This document shows positions 1 to 11,008 of a DNA stretch of 64,000 nucleotides, piece after piece. The stretch's first letter is position 1. Each line of letters opens with the position of its first letter. The position numbers and the translations under genes were made by a program. Below the pieces are notes generated by a model, which searched no databases, was not told where the DNA came from, and saw only the letters and a list, made by a program, of their open reading frames with translations. Origin of the DNA: Dichetophora obliterata (taxonomy: Eukaryota; Arthropoda; Insecta; Diptera; Sciomyzidae); NCBI GenBank assembly GCA_963920525.1, contig OY986435.1:260286962-260350961 (forward strand), given 5' to 3'.

Positions 1-1136
1 AAGTGTATCCACATATTTAGATGACAACGATATGGTCACAATAAAAACAATTGTTGAGTTGATGAAACTCTGAATGCAGTTAAAAAAAGTGAAAAAAGAT
101 CCTGCTGGATAAAGCCATGGAGAATTGGCAGACATAAGAAAGGAATGATAAATTTATCAAAGGAGCTAAGATGCACTGATAAAGCATTTGAAAATTATTT
201 TAAGAATATCTCATAAAGCCGGTTGGCTTTGAAATTCATTTATGAACATTTCAGCAATATTTCTACTCCAATTAATAGCCATAAATTTACATAAGAATAT
301 TGTAAATTTTAACGATTTAAACGATATTACAAGATATATGTATATATAAACCGTTTATTTGTTAACTTCTGTATGACTGTATGAGCTGTAATGTATGACT
401 AGCTTGATCTGTAATACTATCAGTAAATTAATAAATCGACTACTGAATAATTATTACTGAATAATTTACAATTGCTCACATTTTCTCTTGACGATTGTCC
501 TAAAATACAAGGGTGAAAAAGACAACTGCAGCTGTACATACAAGCACTAAAGATACTATATACAATGACGTGTTACTTCCATATATGCAGTGGAATAGTG
601 TATAAATGGAAAATATAGTTAGAAAATGCAAACATTTTGATAAATAACATCTTACACACATATTACGTTCATTCATATTCATATTCTTCTTCTTTTTATA
701 AATAAATACCATTCAAGCCATGTATAGCACTAGCAGCGTACAATTCAATACTAAACAACAAACATCGCATTACTGATGAATTCAAATAGTACATTTCCTA
801 CTGCAGTGCAGTTTTATTGAAAAGTTGCAGTTTTATAGAAAATGCCACCGTTGTCCAAATTGTTTTCAGCTTTGGGCCGTGAACATTTTTGTCGGTTGCC
901 TGGAAATTTTTAGATGACTAAGAAGCTCTCTCAATTTCCAGTTTTTTCTTTTACCCACGAAAACAACAACAAATTTGTCCGTGTCCGCTACGTGTGACAT
1001 GCACCAAAGAAAACATTTTTGATTCATTTGTCGATTAAACCGTTATTCGCGGCGATGCTTCAATTATTTTGTAAGTGTTGCAATCAAACTCAATGAACAT
1101 AGCGCAAAAAGGTCCCAATAGTACATTTTATTCATG
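1..1136. other. no recognisable gene
   Basis: A+T-rich sequence downstream of the last visible LMLN exon on the minus strand. It is either LMLN intron or 3' flank. I looked for the missing C-terminal cysteine-rich LMLN exons and saw none. Only short random open frames are present. Confidence 0.5.
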
Positions 1137-1271
1137 ATGTTCACACTGAGAGCTAAATGCGCATTTACAAAATCCACATTAAGGAACGGCCCTTTACTCG
1201 TTTTAGGAGTAACAGGCACAAATATATATAGTAAATGCTCTAAATGCGCATTTAGCTCTCAGTGTGAACAT
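1137..1271. mobile_element. small palindromic MITE
   Basis: About 135 bp with near-perfect inverted ends of about 30 bp that begin ATGTTCACACTGAGAGC on both strands and include the self-complementary AAATGCGCATTT. No coding capacity. The target duplication is not clear, because a GAACATAGCG string lies both at the right end and about 40 bp upstream of the left end. It lies downstream of the last visible LMLN exon. Confidence 0.7.
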
Positions 1272-1604
1272 AGCGAAATGCAGTAAATAGACCTTTATAG
1301 AAAATAAATTTACAACTTTTTCTACTTCCACCACTCTTTTTGGACTTAATCTTTCTACATATCTATCTACCTGCCACTATTTAAAATTTTCAAATGAAAA
1401 CATTGAACTACACACACATTTACTTTTTTCACTTTTCCTTTCAGCTAAGTTGTTACATATATTTTTATTTTAAAATACAGTACATATTATATTTTAGTTA
1501 CGATCGTACCGTATGTGCTCCTTTCCATTGCGTAAGCTTTGTATAAAATGCATATTATATAGCTTTTATATGTTTCTATGTTTCAATGAGCTTTTATCAA
1601 ATAC

Positions 1605-1792
1605 CTGCCATTATTGACTTGTATCCAATCTTTGCAGCTGCGCTTGACAAAGCTACAACCCAAATCTTTGCCCCAACTTAGCGGCGATGCCATGCTATAG
1701 TTGGCTTTATACCAACCGGAGTCCTCCATCAAAGCAAGTGTAATACGTGAGAATACAGGACTCTGTGTGTGAGTGCCCGTCATGGCTTCATT
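1605..1792 (-). CDS. Lmln: LMLN/invadolysin exon with Met-turn (partial gene)
   Basis: Exon of a family M8 metallopeptidase. It opens directly after an acceptor TTTGCAG and reads NEAMTG, the family's Met-turn, whose methionine codon is at 1781-1783, then [19 protein letters not shown] and WGKDLGC, which are hallmark M8 segments. It probably ends at CAG|GTATTT at 1605/1604, leaving two bases of a split codon; an earlier donor (CAA|GTCAAT) is also possible. The frame joins exactly to the exon at 1848-2073 over a 55-bp intron. The following C-terminal cysteine-rich exons are not visible and probably lie before base 1. Confidence 0.93.
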
Positions 1793-1847
1793 CTGCAAAT
1801 TGGTTAAATATCAATGCAGGAAAAAAAATTGACTCATCAACACCTAC

Positions 1848-2073
1848 CTCCAATATGCGTTTTTCCCAATGAGTCAGAGCAGTGCCCTCGCCACCTTGAT
1901 CCTCTAGCTCTGCACCCTCCAGCTCAGGACAGTCAAAATGCTTGCGTACTTCATCGACAACGCGCGGCGTGACCATTACATCAATGACCTTTCGCACATG
2001 TCCACCGCGCACTGACCACTTCTCACGCACCACCTTTCGTATTGTCTCATTGCTCCACTGATGAATTTGCAAC
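1848..2073 (-). CDS. Lmln: LMLN/invadolysin exon with third zinc ligand
   Basis: Exon of 226 bp, flanked by acceptor CAACAG (2074-2079) and donor GAG|GTAGGT (1848/1847). It codes [14 protein letters not shown], then [17 protein letters not shown], then [17 protein letters not shown]. The His of THWE (about 1869-1871) corresponds to the distal third zinc ligand of leishmanolysins, far from the HExxH helix. Phase is consistent on both sides: the first base completes the Lys codon begun in the 2459-2844 exon. The intron upstream of it carries a hairpin MITE (2106-2414). Confidence 0.95.
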
Positions 2074-2105
2074 CTGTTGGCCAAATTGTTCCATTACATG
2101 TATAT

Positions 2106-2414
2106 TAGGGCGGGTCAATTTGTATGGACGAATTTTTTGGTGGTCTGGCTCAGCGAAATTCGTAAAATACATGTAATTTCAAGACTTTTTCTCCACTACA
2201 GCATATACAAATTCTGAAAAAAAGCTGTGCGGACTTTCGTAAATAGATTTTGTTCTCAATTATAAAATATGAATGTATGAATGTATGTGTATGAATCTAT
2301 TTACGAAAGTCCGCACAGCTTTTTTTCAGAATTTGTATATGCTGTAGTGGAGAAAAAGTCTTGAAATTACATGTATTTTACGAATTTCGCTGAGCCAGAA
2401 TTTGACCCGCCCTA
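2106..2414. mobile_element. hairpin MITE with 8-bp target duplication in an LMLN intron
   Basis: Element of 309 bp whose ends read TAGGGCGGGTCAA and its complement, flanked by the perfect direct 8-mer ATGTATAT at 2098-2105 and 2415-2422. The two arms are nearly identical over about 120 bp; the right arm lacks about 24 bp present in the left near the tip. The loop holds ATGAATGT/ATGTATG repeats. An 8-bp duplication with a TAGGG-type end fits hAT-related miniature elements. It fills most of the 385-bp intron between two LMLN exons, so the nascent transcript could fold into a long hairpin. Confidence 0.92.
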
Positions 2415-2458
2415 ATGTATATATATATATAGTAAGTTTTGGTTTTTTTTATACAAAC

Positions 2459-2844
2459 TTTTCATTGAGATATGGCTTTCCAGTTTCTGTTTTACGCGGC
2501 GTCCGTGGATTTCCTGCCTCATCGCGAAAGAATGCATAGAGGCTAACGGAGAATCCGAGCGCGTGCAGTATTTCATGTTTAACAGTGGACAGCAGAGTTT
2601 GTAGCTCTTGCGGCTTTGTGCTAATGCTATCTGGACAGAGATTTGCATGTCCAGCTATTGGTCGATCCAGCGTCGACTCCTGCTGACAGTGTGCGGCATA
2701 GGCGACAGTGAGTCCCTTGTGACAACGTTCTGTCTGCCGCGCCGAAACATAGAAAATGAAATCGGCATTTTCAATGCCTTCACCGGCTTTGGTCTCCTCA
2801 ACGGTGTGACAATTTTGACCGGTTGCATTGCAGACGCGACAAAC
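2459..2844 (-). CDS. Lmln: LMLN/invadolysin exon with HEILH active site
   Basis: Largest visible exon (386 bp). It starts after acceptor CCACAG with VCRVCNATGQNC, continues through YVSARQTERC, AYAAHCQQE, RPIAGHANLCP, and reaches VKHEILHALGFS: the gluzincin/metzincin-like HExxH motif at 2563-2577, with the Glu as catalytic base. All of this is typical of M8 peptidases, which cut proteins at membranes or on lipid droplets; invadolysin is known from fly mitosis and cell migration work. The donor is probably AAAA|GTTTGT at 2459/2458, leaving two bases that join G at 2073 to make Lys. Confidence 0.96.
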
Positions 2845-2902
2845 CTGTGGTTGGGGGAGGAAAGCAATTAATAAGCATGTAAATAAAGATCAAGAAACTC
2901 AC

Positions 2903-3014
2903 ATCCAAGTGCTCCTCCGGTACTAGCACTTCGCCACACATAGTCAAAGCTTTGCAATTGTCGATGCAGTGCGTCAAACCATTTTTTACAAAAACTTGTG
3001 TGCTGTCGCATTTT
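2903..3014 (-). CDS. Lmln: LMLN/invadolysin exon, cysteine-rich pro/early catalytic part
   Basis: Exon of 112 bp after acceptor TTTTTTAG (3015-3016). It codes KCDSTQVFVKNGLTHCIDNC, then TMCGEVLVPEEHLD, a conserved Cys-patterned segment of leishmanolysin-like peptidases. The donor is GAT|GTGAGT at 2903/2902. The first base completes the Arg codon split with the exon at 3102-3184, and the end is in phase 0, joining to VCRVC of the next exon over a 58-bp intron. Confidence 0.95.
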
Positions 3015-3101
3015 CTAAAAAAAATATTTATTGAAAAAAATTTATATCAGCTTTTAATAAAGCGGTAAGTGAAAAAAGAAATTCCTATTTAGACTGATTA
3101 C

Positions 3102-3184
3102 CTGTTGAGCCGGATGAGACCTTTACTTTGACGCACGCTGAGCGCTTGTTCCCAAAATTCTACTGCTTCAGGTAAAACTGTGTT
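3102..3184 (-). CDS. Lmln: LMLN/invadolysin exon (83 bp)
   Basis: Between acceptor TTCTAG (3185-3190) and donor CAG|GTAAT (3102/3101) it codes NTVLPEAVEFWEQALSVRQS and GLIRLN plus a split Arg codon. This matches the conserved LPEA-FWE-AL-VR block of M8 leishmanolysin-like proteins. Phase fits both neighbours. Confidence 0.94.
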
Positions 3185-3249
3185 CTAGAATGTGTTAAGA
3201 AATAAAAATTTTAAGTTATATTTTGCTAATTTGGTTTTGAAGTACTCAC

Positions 3250-3280
3250 ATTAATAAGATTAAATTTATCAGCATCCAAT
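3250..3280 (-). CDS. Lmln: LMLN/invadolysin 31-bp microexon
   Basis: A very short exon between acceptor TTGCAG (3281-3286) and donor AAT|GTGAGT (3250/3249). One base completes a split Arg codon, then it reads LDADKFNLIN. It links the frame of the 29,581-29,693 exon (ending YDESMF plus two bases) to the exon beginning NTVLPEA. The join gives the conserved run seen across the family, so I trust it despite its size. Confidence 0.9.
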
Positions 3281-3729
3281 CTGCAAGAAAAAAAAAATGG
3301 TTATAAATTAAATGAAGTGAATTTAAAAATTATCCTGCAAGGAATGGCATGCATATATTTTTATAGCACAATACCACATAAAAACAAAAACTAAAATAAA
3401 GGGAATAAAAACAGTAAAGTGAAAACGTATACAGCTTGGAAACCTTAATGGGAACAATTATAGCTTGTATCCAAATATTTGGTGATGTTGCAAATTGAAG
3501 AAGTGAATATAATTATCCTTTACTATAGAAATTGTAATATTCCCTAGTATATGCATATAGAATAGTGAAAAGTCAAATGTATGAGCTGCTTATATTAACT
3601 TTTTTTTCACAACATTTCCTCTTAGCACACTTACACTCTATCTGCCACTTTTCTGGGGGTTTCCATACAAAAAACACAAACATTATAAAATATCATTGTT
3701 CGTGTACACAAAAACAGGACGAGACTCGA

Positions 3730-4180
3730 AAAATTTTTCGTTACGAGACTAAAAAAAGGTTTCGTGACAAGACTCTAAAAATTTTACCCTCCATATCAAA
3801 TCGCCGTCTAAGAAGTTTCACTTCAAAAAGACCTCTGCAGATTGCTGCTACTCCTGCCCATGGTGTTGAAGGTGCTCCTGCTAAAGATGCTTGAAAGTGC
3901 GAAGTCGAAGAGATATAAAGGAAACTGCCCAGCAGGGAATATTTTTGCAAAAAAGTCCCTTCGTTTACATATGATCGTAAGGACTATTCTTTCCCTGTTT
4001 ACGTATTTTAACAAAAGCATCACCGATGATCTTATAAAATCAAAAGTGCAAACTACAAACAATTTGTTGTACTGGAGAAAAAGGGCTTAAGTTTTAACTT
4101 CACCAATGTTGAGCTTTACAAATTTATTGGTATGTCAATCCTTATAGGCACCCTCAACTTCCTTAAGACTAAAATGCGGT
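3730..4180 (+). pseudogene. piggyBac-type transposase, N-terminal fragment
   Basis: Weak but consistent fragment. One frame (3842-4087) reads SITDDLIKSKVQTTNNLLY; after a frameshift another frame (about 4,095-4,180) reads NVELYKFIGMSILIGTLNF followed by LKTKM. This resembles the region ahead of the first catalytic Asp in piggyBac-family transposases (FF-D-LI--I-TN--Y, then LYAFIG--ILIG---LPK). The match stops abruptly at about 4,180 where a different repeat begins. No catalytic residues are present. It could belong to the same family as the remnant at 37.5-38.6 kb, which lacks this part. Confidence 0.55.
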
Positions 4181-4255
4181 TTTGGTGAAAATACTCAAAA
4201 TTACCTCCCAACAGGCTACATTTGAGATTTCGAATAGCTTTGGAGTTATAGAGCA

Positions 4256-5555
4256 CGAACAGAACCAAAGCGGATGTCGGTTGTCGGATTCGCCGTGCAA
4301 CAAAATACATGAAAATATATGTAGCCGCCAAAAATGAAACCGCCGTAGAAATGCGCGACGGGAAAACGCCAGAATAGAATCTATTCTAATTTCTCTCTGA
4401 CCGGTGGCGGATCTCTCTCTGAGTGACTTAAATGTTGCCATATTTTTGCTAAAGATTGGGTACGTTCAGTGTTATTTTCTTAGTTTTTACTAAGATCTGA
4501 AATTCTGTTTTTGTGACTGTGTTGCATTCATGTGAATTCAAAGCAAAATATAAAATAATTTGTATCATTCCCAAATAAATGCTGATCTCAGATCTGCTGA
4601 TGTGAGACGTAGTGGCACAATATTCTACAAGAGTGTTATGCTGCTTGCGTATGCTGATGACATCGATATCATTGGCCATAATACGCGCGAAGTCAGTGCA
4701 GCATTTTTCAGATTAGAAAGAGAGTCAAGTCGAATGGGTCTGGCAGCGAATGCAGATAAGACGAAATACTAGTGTCAACAAACAAACAGTCCCAGCGTCT
4801 TGGAACCCACGTTACCGTTGACAATACCTCTTTCGAGGTTGTGAAGAACTTCGTTTATCTGGGATCCAGCATTAATTCAACCAACGACATCAGCATTGAG
4901 ATCAAGCGAAGAATAACTCCTGCCAACAGGTGTTACTTTGGGCTCAGTAGGCAATTGAGAAGCAGAGCCCTCTCTCAACGAACGAAAATCACGCTCTATA
5001 AATCGCTCATCATGCCCGTCCTCATTTATGCATCACAAACCTGGACGCTGAGCAGTTTAGACCAATCTAAGATCTACGGACCAATCTGCGTCAATGGCGA
5101 GTACCGAATACGGTGGAATGATGAACTGTATGAGCTGTACGCTGACATCGACATAGTCAAGCGCATTAAAATCGAGCGGCTTCGCTGGCTTGGTCATGTT
5201 CAGCGCATGAAAGACGATGCTCCAGTGAAGAAAACATTCGTATCGGTACCCAGCGGCGGCCAACGCAGAAGAGGACGACCGCATCTTCGTTGGAAAGACC
5301 AAGTAGAGGACAACCTGGCGAAGCTTGGAATTTCCAACTGGCGCCAGCAAGCGAAAGACAGAAATGGCTGGCGCAAATTCTTAGATGAGGCCAAGACCGA
5401 CATACGGTTGTAGCGCCAACTAAGTAAGTAAGTAAGTATTCCCAAATAAAATGCAACCATGATCCGACAACCGCCACCGCTCTAATTCTGGACGTGTTCT
5501 CAGCGGATTTTGCCGAGAGAGGCCCGCCATCCGACATCCGCTTTGGTTCTGTTCG
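4256..5555. repeat. 25-bp perfect inverted repeat flanking the RTE insertion
   Basis: 4256-4280 and 5531-5555 are exact reverse complements, containing AACAGAACCAAAGCGG, and extend a few bases further with one mismatch. The repeat diverges inward. The truncated RTE copy (4,583-5,437) lies between the arms, so an older inverted-repeat element was probably the landing site. Confidence 0.75.
4583..5437 (+). mobile_element. 5'-truncated RTE-type LINE copy with target duplication
   Basis: Carries the last part of the reverse transcriptase and the C-terminal region of the same LINE family as 30,479-33,640. The catalytic YADDIDIIGHN is at about 4,650, and the 4,772-5,413 frame ends KTDIRL. Relative to the longer copy it lacks about 45 bp near 5,068 and has a premature stop at about 4,770. 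The 3' end is a (TAAG)n tail at 5,421-5,437. Flanks repeat ATTCCCAAATAAATGC (4,567-4,582) and the same string with one extra A (5,438-5,454), the signature of target-primed insertion. Not functional. Confidence 0.93.
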
Positions 5556-5559
5556 GGCT

Positions 5560-6745
5560 CATAGGTCGCACAGCCTCGGAATGTGGTATTCGACTGCAAT
5601 TTACATGTGCCGTTTCACTGATATAATTTTATGGGGAATGGCCAAGGGGGCGTGGCACCTCCCATACAATCTAAATTTGCGATATCGAATATCTTTTGAA
5701 TTATAGTCGCACATCCACGAAATTCAGTATTCGACCAAAATTCACTCATGCAGTTTCACTGATAACATTTTATGGGCAATTGGAAACGGGGGCGTGGCAG
5801 CAACGCTAGTATTTTATAAAAATGAATAAAATAGATATATTATTTTTATTAAAACTTAAATCTTCTTATATATAAAAAGAAGTGTACATTTTGATGTCGC
5901 CACTAACTGAAAAAACGGGTCGAACTATTTAAACCAAAATGTCCGGGTACATTGGGTATGGTCCGTAGATGGTTTATGTTAAGTTTGCACGAAATCGGTA
6001 TAGTGGTTCCGGAATTATGGCATTTTAAAAATTTTTCCATATACTCCCATACAAGTCGTTCGTGCGGGTTGGTGTCCGTTAAGATCTCAGGAACGGTAAC
6101 ACCTAAAGGCATCAAATTTACAACATTTATATAAATATTATAATAAACATAATATATAAGCAAAAATTGCCACACCCCCTATTACCGCCCACAAATTAAT
6201 AAAAACACTATATTTCAGCCGAATTCGGTTGTATTGGACAAAAGTTTTGTTAATTAATTGTATGGCTACTCTCGACAACTTAACAAAAAATAGGAGTGGT
6301 CGAACTACAACTACGCCCACTTTTCAGAAACCATTATAATTCTTGAAATGTACATGTTTTTTATATTGAAACTTGGTGTAAATGTGCCATAAGACCAAGT
6401 GGTGGTTACTATATAGATAAATGTTGCCACGCCTACTTTTACCGCCCCTTCCTTACACACAAAATCGTCTGTGCAGTGTCTTTTAAGATCTCAGGAACGG
6501 CAACACCAAATTTACAATATCTGTTATCAACGTTTATGTCTCAAATAATAAAAACGAAAGTTGCCACACCCCTTATTACCTCCCACAAATCAATTAAAAT
6601 ACTATATTTCAGACGAATTTTGCTGTATTGGACTAAAGCTTTGTAATTAAGTTTGTATGGTTACTCTCGGCAACTCAGTAAAAAATGGGCGTGTTCAAAC
6701 TATAACTTCGCCCACTTTTCAGAAACGATTACCATTCCCGAGTTG
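5560..6745. repeat. dispersed GCCACRCCC-type repeat block
   Basis: Noncoding block with internal repetition. 6,150-6,345 and 6,545-6,735 are diverged copies, each with a CCCCTTATTACC-like stretch, then CCCACAAATCAAT, TATATTTCAG, TTGTATGG, CGCCCACTTTTCAGAAA. Shorter relatives recur at 11,483-11,690, 13,045-13,290, 14,280-14,340 and 44,600-44,770. Two versions of CAGTTTCACTGATAAC followed by GGGGGCGTGGCA are at about 5,610-5,660 and 5,750-5,795. It was cut by the hAT element at 6,890. Family not recognised. Confidence 0.7.
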
Positions 6746-6894
6746 TGCATCTATACTATTATATAAAAGCCTTTGTGACACGTATGGATGTTCCGCAATC
6801 TCACGAGAACCACTGAAGCGATTTAGACAATAATGGTACAAAACAGTTCTTGATTTTAACTGAATTGATTTTAACTGAGGCTATGTAAGCAGAG

Positions 6895-7090
6895 TTGGGC
6901 ATCAATCAATTGAAATTTCAATCAACTAATTAATTGATTGAAAAAGTAATTGCAATTAATTTAATTGCAATTAAAATAAATTGCAATTAATCTTTAATTG
7001 CACCTTGCAATTAATTTATTTAAACTAACCTGAGTTAGTTGCAAAATACAATTAAATCAATTGCAATTAAATTTTTAACTTGCACAAAAT
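6895..7090. repeat. left subterminal AATTAATTG array of the hAT element
   Basis: Many overlapping copies and variants of CAATTAATT, TTAATTGCAATTAA and TTGATTGAAA within 200 bp of the left end. hAT transposases are known to bind short subterminal motifs, so these are candidate binding sites. A matching array lies at 11,265-11,470. Confidence 0.75.
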
Positions 7091-7194
7091 AATTGAAAAT
7101 GACAACTAACTGTGGGTAGGATACTGCTACGCAGCTGCACACTTAGGCGAGCGACGTTTTTTTTGCGACCAATTTAGCATTAACACGCTTTTAT

Positions 7195-7322
7195 GTACAC
7201 TGTTGTTGTTGTTGCTCGCTACTTTTTTCTTTGGAAAACTTGTACACTGTTGGTGTATCTGTTGTTGTTGCTGCTGCTCGCTACTTTTTTCTTTGGAAAA
7301 CTTGTACACTGTCGGTGTATCT
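7195..7322. repeat. tandem duplication with TTG/CTG runs
   Basis: A unit of about 65-70 bp (CTTGTACACTGT, GTTGTTGTTG, CTCGCTACTTTTTTC, TTTGGAAAAC) occurs in tandem at 7,195-7,245 and 7,245-7,310. The next unit was interrupted by the MITE at 7,323, and it resumes at 8,239-8,292. It is part of the hAT interior. Confidence 0.8.
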
Positions 7323-8238
7323 CATGATAGAATTACCAGGTACTATTAATCGCTACTTTAACTCGTTAATTTGGGCATATAGTGTCAAATTAGTGTCAAA
7401 TAAAAGTACTGCAAACACACCAAGAAGTAAAAGGGGATTTTTACTTTTGCCCAGATGTCTACATATGAACTTGAAGTCGGGGATTTTTCTGCTGTAAGTT
7501 ACTTCTGTTGAATTTTATGCCATATCTTACATATAATTTTTGATAAGTTAAAAATATAAGCGTCGTTATTTTGTGTGTTACTTTTTAATTAACTTATGTA
7601 ATTAATATGTAAGCAATATGTGGATTCTTGAAGTCAGACATTAGAACTTTAAATCATTTTGTTTTTCTTATGTTTACTTAATTTTTGATGTAAAGAACTA
7701 ATAAAATTGTTGTTTATCACGCGACTAATATCAAGTGCAAAGGCAAGATAAATATTTAAATTTGATATTTGCATTAAGTTTTGTAAAATTACAAAAACAA
7801 AATGCATAATGTTTATTCCCAAAAGCATTTTTACTCAACATGGAAGAATCTACTGGCTGCATTGTAAGTTTATTTAATTGAAATTATTATAATGTAGTGT
7901 TTTGTTTAAGTAGTTTCATGATTTCCTACAGTAAAATGATGATTTCCATTTATATTTCCAAACAAAAATACACACAAAAATTAGCTGATTTTAAAAATAC
8001 AACATTTTATTAAAGGTTCGTTCACAATAACTTTCAAATATTGGATATTTTATAAAAACTAATCAAAAATACACACAAATTGTGAATACCCGTATCGTTT
8101 GCAGATTTCTGATTTGAAATACTACAAGAAGCAACACTGTTTCAACCTACTCGCTACATTTTGACACTATATGCCCAAAATGACAGTTTATCCCCAGCTG
8201 ATTTTCAGCGAATAATAATACCTGGTAATTATATCATG
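7323..8238. mobile_element. 916-bp non-autonomous element nested in the hAT
   Basis: Inverted ends CATGATAGAATTACCAGGTA versus CATGATATAATTACCAGGTA, continuing imperfectly for about 90 bp to a shared GGGCATATAGTGTCAAA. Flanked by the direct repeat GGTGTATCT at 7,314-7,322 and 8,239-8,247 (9 bp). No coding capacity seen. A 9-bp duplication suggests a Mutator-like class, though a TIR this short with an 8-bp reading cannot be excluded. Confidence 0.9.
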
Positions 8239-8459
8239 GGTGTATCTGTTGTTATTGCTGCTGCTCGCTACTGATTTCTTTAGAAAACTTTGCAAAGCAT
8301 GATTTGTTTTAATGAAAGCAATGCTTCATGAAGGAAGATTTCAGTGAAAAGCTCTGCATGGATGTTAATACATCTTTGGATCAGTTGCACTCGTTATTCG
8401 ATCGCGTTTGAATGTTTTGGTAAAAGTAAATTGCTGTGTCTGGTTCATATTATTATAAA

Positions 8460-10581
8460 ATGTCGTTAATAGAACATAATAATAATGATAGCAATGTTTC
8501 TGCGAATTCTTTAAAAAAAATCGACTTAACAGATCCGGAAACTCATTTATTGCCCTTTGAGTCCTCTGCCACCGGGCCTTGTTCATCATCACAACTTGTT
8601 TTGCTTGATGGAACATACTTTAAGTACGTACCAGAGGAGTCAACAGGTAATAAAATTACTGCTATATGTATGAAGTGTCCACAAGATCAAGTAATTAAGA
8701 TAAAAGGATATAATAATTGCACATCAAACTTTCTAAGTCACTTAAAGCGTAAACACGGAAGTAGTGTAATAGATGAATACAAAAAATATGGCAAAAATAA
8801 GAAATCAGAACGACCGAGCGTAAGTGAGAGGAATAAAAAACACAAATCTAATGAAAGCAAATGCACCCAGGAAAAATTTGATGAAAACATAGTAAAATAT
8901 GTTATCCACTCAATGATTCCATTACAGGCTGTCGATGATCCGTATTTTAAACAAATTTTCTTGGACTTAGAAACATCTCAAATGGGCCTTCAATTAATGA
9001 GCAGAAGAACCCTTGGACGTCGTATCCACAATTACTATGAAAAACAAGTTTCTGAAATAAAGTCTCAATTAAAAGAAATTGATTATGTGTGCACAACATT
9101 AGACATTTGGTCAGGTATAAAAAGGAGTTTTATTGGTGTGACAGCACACTGGATTACCAAGGACTTACGCAGAGTATCCGCGGCATTAGCCTGTCAGAGA
9201 TTCCAAGGAATACATATGTAGTTATGATAGGATAACTGAAATAGTACACGAAATTCATTCCGAATTTGAGCTCGATGAAAATAAAATAGTCGCATCAGTA
9301 ACAGACAACGGAAGTAATTTTGTAAAGGCCTTTAAGGTGTTTGGCGTACAAATTACAAATATTGTTTCTGCTGATGAATCTATCGAAGTTATACCAGGCT
9401 TTTCTCTATCTGTAGAAGAATCTTGTTCTGAATCCGATACAGAAAACGAACATGTGCAGTCTATATCAAAACTAGATACATTTTTAACCCAAAATACTGA
9501 AAACATTAATTTACTACCTGTCCATTTAAGATGCTCTGCACATACATTGAACCTATGCGCAACAACAGACGCAAATAAAATTTTGATTAAACAAAATTCT
9601 CCATTAACTGATATACACTCGGAAGTAATCAAAAAATGCAATATCTTATGGAAAGCAGCAGGGCGACCAAAGACCGCGGAAATTATTCAAAATGTTTTGC
9701 AGCATACCTTAAGCCGCCCAGGTGAAACGAGGTGGAATAGTTTATTCGATGCACTCAAGCAAATTTTAAGTTGTAAGGAAAAAAATCTGCTACTGCATAG
9801 ATCATTAAACTTAAAAAATCCTTTCAAAGACAATGAATTTCAAGATTTACAAGAGTACTTAACCTGTTCTGAACCAGTTGCAGAAGCACTAGATATAATG
9901 CAAAGTGAGTCTAATGCATATTATGGGTTAACTCTGCCATGTCTCTTAGCATTAAGGAAAAAATTACGACGAATAGAAAAAAATAATAATTTTACTTACT
10001 GCAAGCCCTTAATTGAAACATATACACAAAGTACTGAAAAAAGATTTGAAAAAATATTTGACATAAAAACTCCTGAAGCGGAAAATGCAGCAATTGCTGC
10101 TTTGTCTTATCCGCGTTTTAAAAATAAGTGGCTGAACTGTTTAGGTCCAGAAGAACGTACAATAGCGAGAAAAGTTTTTAAAACATGCATTTCGAAAGAA
10201 ATCAAACAAAACGAAACGCCGATTACAACAAAAAGGTTAAAAATAGAAAATGCCTTCTTTGATTTCGACTCTGATACAGGCTCAGATAGTTCAATATCTG
10301 ATAAAAGGCAACTTGACTGCGGTTTGCCATTATCAAAAGCCGAACTGCTAATGTTGCATTTTTTTGCAGAGGAGAGCCAGGAGATGCAACTTCTTGAAAA
10401 ATACCCGGAGATAAAGAATGTGTTTATTAAATATAACACACCTTTGCCATAATCAGCGGCAGTTGAACGCCTTTTTTCGTTTGCTACGATGACCAACTCA
10501 CCGAAGAGCCACAAAATATCAGACGACTTGTTCGAAAAACGAGTTGTAATGAAATGCAATTTGAATTATTTCAAAAAATGA
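8460..10581 (+). pseudogene. hAT transposase with BED zinc finger, frameshifted
   Basis: From ATG at 8460 (preferred over an upstream GTG) the first frame codes a BED-type finger (C70, C73, H94, H99) in a basic region, then TLDIWSG of the catalytic core, and breaks near 9,215. The next frame (about 9,226-10,452) gives VTDNGSNFVKAFKVFG, HLRCSAHTLNLC, GETRWNSLFDAL and AALSYPRFKNKWL, all standard hAT blocks. An in-frame TAA at 10,450-10,452 interrupts it just before SAAVERLFSFAT, the hAT dimerisation signature, which runs to TGA at 10,579. Total is about 700 codons, a usual hAT length. One frameshift plus one stop make it inactive. The acid-rich insert (9,400-9,500) is unusual. Confidence 0.95.
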
Positions 10582-10884
10582 ACTTTCTTAAATACCTCTT
10601 TTGTTTTTTAATAAAATTTTATTATTATTATTTTATGATATTTTTAAAATGAATTAGAATTAAATGTCATGCAAAATTATTATTTTGATGTTAATAAAAT
10701 GAATTGTTTTTATTTAAAACTAGACATGTTTTCTTTTTCCAAAAATTTCCAAAATAAATACAAACATTGAGTTGCCACCTAAAATGTTTTTAATTTGCAT
10801 GTTATATATGAAAAAGCATTGCCAGGGGTTCGCTTAGTTTGAATCCGTTGTCAAAATTTCTAAATTTAAACAAAAATATGCAAT

Positions 10885-11008
10885 AGGGTTGCCACCTAAA
10901 AATTTTAAAATTTTGATATCGGATTCAAAATCAGCGACCCATTTTTAGCTGGTTATGCCTTTTTACCTGAATTCCCACGAATGGAACATGTTTTTAGGTG
11001 GCAACCCT
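10885..11008. mobile_element. 124-bp hairpin MITE
   Basis: Ends AGGGTTGCCACCTAAAAA and its reverse complement enclose about 90 bp. Related words (GTTGCCACCTAAAATG) also lie at about 10,770, so a second degraded copy is adjacent. No coding capacity. It sits in the 3' part of the hAT element. Confidence 0.75.

Noticed and set aside
7199..7214. TTG microsatellite as an independent element
   Set aside because: It is part of the larger tandem unit within the hAT element.
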